From: Nitrospirae bacterium GWC2_42_7
GTDB lineage: Bacteria; Nitrospirota; Thermodesulfovibrionia; Thermodesulfovibrionales; UBA6898
NCBI GenBank assembly: GCA_001803645.1
Contig: MHDW01000149.1
Coordinates: 1-18,064 of the forward strand
Direction of reading: 5' to 3'
Length of the DNA stretch: 18,064 nucleotides
How positions within the stretch are numbered: position 1 is the stretch's first letter; each line of letters begins with the position of its first letter. Below, piece by piece: positions 13,377 through 18,064 of this stretch. A program made the translations under genes and the position numbers. Below the pieces are notes generated by a model. That model was not told where the DNA came from. It saw nothing but the letters and a program-made list of their open reading frames with translations, and ran no database searches.

Positions 13377-14996
13377 ATGGAATATAATGAGCTGATAAAG
13401 GACTTTCTTGATGATGCAAACATGCATATCAATGAGTTTGACAATGCATTGCTGTCATTGGAGAAGAACGGGCTTAATAATGAGATTGTCTTTAACACAC
13501 TGGGTTCTCTTCATACACTAAAGGGCAACTCAGGCATGATGGGGTTTGAATCACTGAAGATCTATATACACCAGATCGAAGAGGTGCTCAAGAGGGTCAA
13601 CGACAATAAGCCAGAACTCGGAATAGTGATGGATCTGCTTTTTGACAGTGCAAATGTTGTAAGAAATGCCATTCTGTGCATAGCAAAAGACCCTTCTTTG
13701 AATCCGGACCTTACCGAGAATATTCTGGCTCTCCAGCAGAATCTTGAAAATGAATCCGTGATAGCAGGAAAAGAGAATATGGAGCTTGCCTCATATCTCG
13801 GGACAAAGACAGATACTATAAAAGTTGATTTCAAGAGACTTAATGATCTTCTGAACCTTGTGGGCGAGCTGGTGATATTTAAAACAAGGCTTAACCAGAT
13901 AGAGTCTGATATCAGGGAAACGGTCGGCCATAGTTCTCTTTCTAAAGAATTCAATGACGGCCTGGAACTCATGGGAAAGACCATATCAGGCCTGCAGGAA
14001 GGAATCATGAGGGCAAGGATGCTTCCGGTAAGTTATGTTTTTAATAAATTCCCAAGGATGGTGAGAGACCTCTCGAAATCACAGGGGAAAGAGATACGTC
14101 TGGTCTTCGAAGGCGAGGACACAGAACTGGACAAGACCGTTATCGACGAAATCGAGGAACCTCTACTACATATTATCAGGAACGCGATAGATCATGGTAT
14201 AGAGGCTCCTAAGGAAAGAGTAGCAAAAGGCAAATCCCATTATGGCAGTATAAGGCTCTCTGCGAGCCAGGAATCAAATTATGTGATCATAAAGGTAGAA
14301 GATGACGGCAAGGGCATAGATTACGAGCATGTCAGGGAAACGGCCATACAAAAAGGCCTTATAAAAGCTGATGATCCTTTTGATAAAGAGAGCATTCTCT
14401 TTCTTTTATTTTCGGCAGGGTTCACAACAAAGCAGGAAGCTACTGATATATCAGGCAGAGGGGTTGGCCTTGATATTGTAAATAAGAACATCTCCAAGCT
14501 GAACGGGCAGATAATCGTTGAGAGCACTGTGGGCAAGGGCTCCAGTTTTATTATTAAGCTTCCGTTGAGCCTTGCGATAATACCGGCCTTGATGGCTGAG
14601 GCAGGAGAAGAAATATACGCAATTCCGATGAGCGCTGTTGATGAGAGCATTAAGGTCAGGGAAGAGGATATTCATATGATCAATAATCATGAGGTCATAC
14701 GGTTCAGGGAGAGGGTGATCCCGGTTGTCAGGCTTGATGATTTCTTCGGCCTTGAAAAAAAGAGAATGAGTAGATTTTATCTGGTGATACTCGGCAGGGC
14801 TGAAAAACGTCTTGCGATCGCTGTAGACAGATTAAAAGGACAGCAGGAGATAGTCATAAAGCCTCTGGACGATACATTCGGAAAGTCCTATGGAATAGCA
14901 GGGGCCTCTATTCTCGGTGACGGAAGGATCGTCCTGATAACAGATGTCATGGCGTTCTGGAATACCGGAGACTCGAAAAAAATCAATGCTAAATAA
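13377..14996 (+). CDS. cheA: Chemotaxis histidine kinase CheA (no P2 domain)
   Basis: A 539-residue CheA. The P1 phosphotransfer domain (about 1-110) has phospho-acceptor His46 in LHTLKGNSGMMGF. A short linker (about 110-145) stands where P2 would be. P3 dimerisation (about 146-225) includes LNDLLNLVGELVIFKTRL. The P4 ATPase (about 226-405) has N-box EEPLLHIIRNAIDHG (Asn269), G1 VEDDGKGID, F-box FSAGFTT and G2 SGRGVGLDIV. The P5 CheW-like domain is about 406-530. It is over 100 residues shorter than E. coli CheA (654), and the missing piece matches P2, the CheY/CheB docking domain. Family members without P2 are known. It works with the CheW and receptor encoded next and the CheY encoded before. 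Confidence 0.95.
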   Translation: MEYNELIKDFLDDANMHINEFDNALLSLEKNGLNNEIVFNTLGSLHTLKGNSGMMGFESLKIYIHQIEEVLKRVNDNKPELGIVMDLLFDSANVVRNAILCIAKDPSLNPDLTENILALQQNLENESVIAGKENMELASYLGTKTDTIKVDFKRLNDLLNLVGELVIFKTRLNQIESDIRETVGHSSLSKEFNDGLELMGKTISGLQEGIMRARMLPVSYVFNKFPRMVRDLSKSQGKEIRLVFEGEDTELDKTVIDEIEEPLLHIIRNAIDHGIEAPKERVAKGKSHYGSIRLSASQESNYVIIKVEDDGKGIDYEHVRETAIQKGLIKADDPFDKESILFLLFSAGFTTKQEATDISGRGVGLDIVNKNISKLNGQIIVESTVGKGSSFIIKLPLSLAIIPALMAEAGEEIYAIPMSAVDESIKVREEDIHMINNHEVIRFRERVIPVVRLDDFFGLEKKRMSRFYLVILGRAEKRLAIAVDRLKGQQEIVIKPLDDTFGKSYGIAGASILGDGRIVLITDVMAFWNTGDSKKINAK

Positions 14997-15021
14997 TGGA
15001 ATTAAGAGAGGAGGAACTTAA

Positions 15022-15573
15022 ATGACGAACATACATCTTCCGGCTTCAGGGCTTGCTGAAGATATTCTCGAAAATTACAAAGAAGAACAGAAGGACGTTC
15101 ACCTGGTCACATTCAACCTTGGTGAGGAATACGGCGTGCCGATCAGCCAAGTGCAGGAGATAGTGAGGGTTGGAGGCATCACGATGGTACCGAACTCTCC
15201 TTCTTACATGGAGGGCGTAATAAACCTCCGGGGCCGGGTCCTTTCAGTGCTGAATCTCAGGAAAAGGCTGGGCCTTTCTGACAAGGTTGCGAGCAATGCT
15301 TCCAGGATAATTGTGACCGAGGTCGGCAGCAAGGTGATAGGCCTGCTTGTTGATGCGGTCTCGCATGTTATTAAGATTCCGTCAGAATCTGTTGAGGCCC
15401 CGCCTGAGGAAGTCCTAGAGATCGACACTGATTACATAACAGGGGTCGGAAAAATAAAAGAGCGGCTGATCATCCTTCTTGATCTCGAAAAACTTCTCAA
15501 GAGGGAAAAAATAGAGATCAGCGAGGTTGAGGCTGGTCCCCATCCGGGAGGCGATGATGGGAAGGACCAATAG
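15022..15573 (+). CDS. cheW: CheW coupling protein
   Basis: A 183-residue CheW adaptor linking receptors to CheA. The CheW fold (about 25-163) shows VTFNLGEEYGVPISQVQEIVR, the signature GVINLRGRVLSVLNLRKRLG, IIVTEVGSKVIGLLVDAV and the terminal RLIILLDLEKLL. About 20 extra residues lie at each end: an acidic N-terminal lead and a Gly/Pro/Asp-rich tail. AGGAGG lies seven bases before the ATG at 15022. It follows cheA by 25 bases and precedes the receptor gene by 90 bases. Confidence 0.94.
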   Translation: MTNIHLPASGLAEDILENYKEEQKDVHLVTFNLGEEYGVPISQVQEIVRVGGITMVPNSPSYMEGVINLRGRVLSVLNLRKRLGLSDKVASNASRIIVTEVGSKVIGLLVDAVSHVIKIPSESVEAPPEEVLEIDTDYITGVGKIKERLIILLDLEKLLKREKIEISEVEAGPHPGGDDGKDQ

Positions 15574-15602
15574 CACTGTATTTATAAGAAGCAAGAGAGC
15601 AA

Positions 15603-15620
15603 GGCAGGAGATTTCCTGCC
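15603..15620 (+). other. Hairpin between cheW and the receptor gene
   Basis: GGCAGGA-GATT-TCCTGCC is a perfect 7-bp stem with a four-base loop, 30 bases past the cheW stop. What follows, CCTGTTCTTT, is only weakly T-rich. It could be a leaky terminator, or an mRNA stability or processing site that sets the receptor level apart from cheA/cheW. Confidence 0.45.
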
Positions 15621-15663
15621 CCTGTTCTTTAAAAATAAACTCATCTGATTTCAGGAGGTAGCT

Positions 15664-18064
15664 ATGAAAATGAAGATAAGCACAAAGCTTTTTACCGGTC
15701 TGGGCGTGATACTTTTTATGGTTGTTGTGATGTCAGTCACTTTTTATCTGTCATTGCAGAATGTCGAGAAGATAAAGACCGAAACGCTTGAGCTTTCGGA
15801 GATGAATACCTTCTTTTCTGAAAGGGTTGTTGATCACCTTAAGTGGATGGACGGTATTTCTTCAGGGCTGTTTATGCTCGGGAAGGATTTTCAGGGAAAG
15901 CTTGACCCTGAGGAATGTAATCTCGGAAAATGGATGAAGACCTTCAAGCCATACTCAAGCGAGATAGCCGAGCCTTTTAATGCCATGGATGCTCCCCACA
16001 GGGAACTACATGAGTCAGCTGTAGCAATAATTGCGAACATGCAAGAAGGAAAAAAAGATAAGGCCCAGGACATTTTCAAAAAAGAAACAATGCCTGCAGT
16101 AGCTTCTGTGCAGGACAGTCTGAACAAAATGAAAGAGATACTGAAAAAGGATGAGGGCTTAAAAGACAAGCAGTTGAAGGACGCTATTAGCAAGGCGGAT
16201 ACTATCGGGATCGCCCTGGCTATTTTCACGATATCTTTTGGGCTTATAGGCGGGATATTCTTCGTCAGAGGGGTAAGCAACGGGATCACAAGGCCGATCG
16301 AAATATTGAAGGCTGCAATGAACGAGATAGCAAACGGAGACCTTACCAGGGAAGTAAAGATAGACAAGGGAAGCGAAGAGATAATGAAGATGGCTGAAGA
16401 ATTCAATAAGGTCCTTAAGGGGCTGAAGGATATAATCAGGAATACAGTTAATTCCTCTTATCATGTATCTATGTCAGCAGATACTGTTGCGAAGAACTCC
16501 AACCAGATAGCCCTTTCCGCACAGCAGGAAGCTGCTGCGACTGAAGAGACCACCTCCTCAATGGAAGAGATGGCGTCATCTATCAATCAGGTGGCAAAGA
16601 ACACAGAAGCCCTTGCAACGAATGTTGATGAAACGTCCTCGACTATCAATGAGATGGCAGCATCCATAGAACAGGTCGGAAAAAGCACAGAATTGATGGC
16701 TACATCAGTTGAGGAAACGTCTGCTACCATAGAGCAGATGATCATGTCAGTAGAACAGATAGCAAAAAATTCAGGGGCTATGACAGATTCGGTATCAGAG
16801 ACGTCACTGACAGTCGAGAACCTGCTCACATCAGTTGAGCAGATATCAAAGGGCACGGAGTCTCTCAAGGGTATGGTGGTCGAAGCTTCAGGGACAATAG
16901 AAGAGATGACCAGGACAGTAAGCGAGGTGACCACCCGCATACAGGGTGCCAACCAACTGAGCAAAAATGCTTACACCGAAGCTGAAGAGGGGGGCAAGTC
17001 GATTTACAAGAGCATAGAGAGCCTCCGGAATATCGGCAGCACAACAGAAAGAACAATGGAAGTGATACAGAACCTCGGGAAGCGTTCTCAGGAAATAGGC
17101 TCTATAGTTGAGGTGATAGACGAGATCGCAGACCAGACCAATCTCCTTGCGTTGAATGCTGCGATAGAGGCAGCAAGGGCTGGTGATGCAGGCAGGGGTT
17201 TTGCTGTTGTTGCTGAGGAGATCAGGAAGCTTGCAGAAAGGTCCATGGGCGCAACAAAAGAGATAGCAGGAGTGATAAAACAGGTACAGAACGAGACCGA
17301 AATAGCAATAAAGGCAACAGAGGAGACTTATCGCGAAGGCAAAGGCGGGATAGCACTTGCTGAAAGCAGCAGGGATGCTTTTAATGAGATAATAGGTTCC
17401 ATGAAGGAAAGTTCGGATGTGATGCAGGGGATAGCCAAGTCTACTTCAGAGATCAATAAGGCGATAGATCAGGTCATGACATACGTCTTTGATATGAAAT
17501 CGTCAACAGAAGATGTTGCTACCGTTGTGAGTGCGCAGGCAAATGGCGCAGGTTCTGTGCGGAATTCACTCGAAAAGATGAACAAGATGGTGCAGGAAGT
17601 TAATATTGCGTCAAAGGAACAGGCCATTGGAGGCAAACAGATACGGGAAGTGCTTGAACGCATGAAGCATATTGTGCACGAAGTGGGTATCGCGATCAAG
17701 GAGCAGGTAGGAGGCACTAAACAGATAGTAGAGGCTGTTGAGATAATGCATAAGATGACAAAAGGCGTTGCTAACGCCACGTCCGAGCAGAAACTGGGCG
17801 GTGAGAATATTGTAAGGGCGATGGAGGGAGTGACCCAGATATCCGCAGACAACCTGAAACTGGCAAAAGATATGGTCGAGTTGTCAGAGAGTACACTTTT
17901 CCAGGTAGAGAACCTTCAGTATTCTGTAAGCACGTTCAGGATACACTCGAATGGCAGCAAGCGGTGCTGGGATATAATGAACTGCCCTACAGCCTCACGT
18001 CAGAAATGCCCGGGATATAACTCTGAAGAAGAACGCTGCTGGCAGATAGCGGGCACGTGGTGCA
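15664..18064 (+). CDS. Methyl-accepting chemotaxis protein with periplasmic CZB-like module (3' end missing)
   Basis: 800 codons are visible and the frame is open at the right edge, so the C-terminus is cut by the window. TM1 is about 8-31 and TM2 about 178-201. The loop between holds a CZB-type zinc site: His57 (DHLKW), Cys85 (ECNLGKW), His112 and His116 (PHRELHES). HAMP is about 202-257. The cytoplasmic hairpin tip (about 482-527) is [20 protein letters not shown]...[18 protein letters not shown]. The descending arm has about five 28-residue repeats (296-435) and the ascending arm four (620-731). After 760 comes a Cys/Trp-rich tail: Cys768-Trp769, Cys774, Cys782-Pro783, Cys792-Trp793, Cys800. 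This resembles the two-CW domain of some signalling proteins. AGGAGG lies five bases before the ATG. It is probably the receptor served by the CheA/CheW just upstream; the ligand is unknown, with zinc or oxidants suggested by the CZB site. Confidence 0.93.
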   Translation, partial: MKMKISTKLFTGLGVILFMVVVMSVTFYLSLQNVEKIKTETLELSEMNTFFSERVVDHLKWMDGISSGLFMLGKDFQGKLDPEECNLGKWMKTFKPYSSEIAEPFNAMDAPHRELHESAVAIIANMQEGKKDKAQDIFKKETMPAVASVQDSLNKMKEILKKDEGLKDKQLKDAISKADTIGIALAIFTISFGLIGGIFFVRGVSNGITRPIEILKAAMNEIANGDLTREVKIDKGSEEIMKMAEEFNKVLKGLKDIIRNTVNSSYHVSMSADTVAKNSNQIALSAQQEAAATEETTSSMEEMASSINQVAKNTEALATNVDETSSTINEMAASIEQVGKSTELMATSVEETSATIEQMIMSVEQIAKNSGAMTDSVSETSLTVENLLTSVEQISKGTESLKGMVVEASGTIEEMTRTVSEVTTRIQGANQLSKNAYTEAEEGGKSIYKSIESLRNIGSTTERTMEVIQNLGKRSQEIGSIVEVIDEIADQTNLLALNAAIEAARAGDAGRGFAVVAEEIRKLAERSMGATKEIAGVIKQVQNETEIAIKATEETYREGKGGIALAESSRDAFNEIIGSMKESSDVMQGIAKSTSEINKAIDQVMTYVFDMKSSTEDVATVVSAQANGAGSVRNSLEKMNKMVQEVNIASKEQAIGGKQIREVLERMKHIVHEVGIAIKEQVGGTKQIVEAVEIMHKMTKGVANATSEQKLGGENIVRAMEGVTQISADNLKLAKDMVELSESTLFQVENLQYSVSTFRIHSNGSKRCWDIMNCPTASRQKCPGYNSEEERCWQIAGTWC

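Noticed and set aside
16587..17852. Long minus-strand open frames opposite the receptor gene
   Set aside because: They are by-products of the repeated codon pattern of the coiled-coil arms on the plus strand and show no family features or ribosome sites.
16549..17856. The 84-base periodicity in the receptor gene as a CRISPR-like or satellite DNA repeat
   Set aside because: The similarity is at the protein level (28-residue heptad units) with diverged codons and no conserved repeat/spacer pattern.

Overview
The window is a chromosomal segment with moderate-to-low GC. Codon use is rich in AGG/AGA (Arg) and ATA (Ile), and intergenic spaces carry several kinds of GC-rich palindromic repeat. A stand-alone AICAR-transformylase, a CxxCH-containing DsbC-like protein, an rpiB-glyA-nrdR run and sigma-54 control together suggest a Nitrospirota (Thermodesulfovibrio-like) or Desulfobacterota bacterium. 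That placement is inference. No phage, transposase, CRISPR array, tRNA or rRNA was seen.

Layout. The left part (1-8525) is on the minus strand. In transcription order it holds a bifunctional RelA/SpoT protein (8525-6354), a DsbC-like periplasmic protein (6201-5401), a 472-base gap filled mostly by an inverted pair of GC-rich repeats (5400-4929), an AICAR formyltransferase without the IMP cyclohydrolase domain (4928-3636), and a complete creB-creC-creD set (3548-1). creC starts at a TTG inside the creB stop. The 120-base creC-creD gap carries three TTCA(C/T) boxes at exact 11-base spacing. Two of them form the TTCAC-N6-TTCAC cre tag known from Escherichia coli, so the regulator and its operator seem to have been kept together.

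The right part (8590-18064) is on the plus strand. It begins with rpiB, glyA (overlapping rpiB) and nrdR, with a MITE-like inverted-repeat element that supplies a terminator between glyA and nrdR. An NtrC-type sigma-54 activator follows, overlapping nrdR by one base. After a 335-base gap with another dispersed repeat comes a well-formed -24/-12 (sigma-54) promoter. It is placed to drive a chemosensory run: single-domain receiver, CheY-like receiver, P2-less CheA, CheW, and a chemoreceptor that runs off the right edge.

The simplest reading of the right half is a compact chemosensory pathway switched on by an adjacent orphan sigma-54 activator. Its receptor is unusual: a zinc-binding CZB-type module lies in the periplasmic loop, matched sets of four or more 28-residue repeats lie in both arms of the signalling hairpin, and a C-terminal Cys/Trp-rich tail follows. 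CheR and CheB are not in the window. The left half combines stringent response, envelope redox and CreBCD envelope/metabolic sensing genes, with no evidence that they form one regulon.
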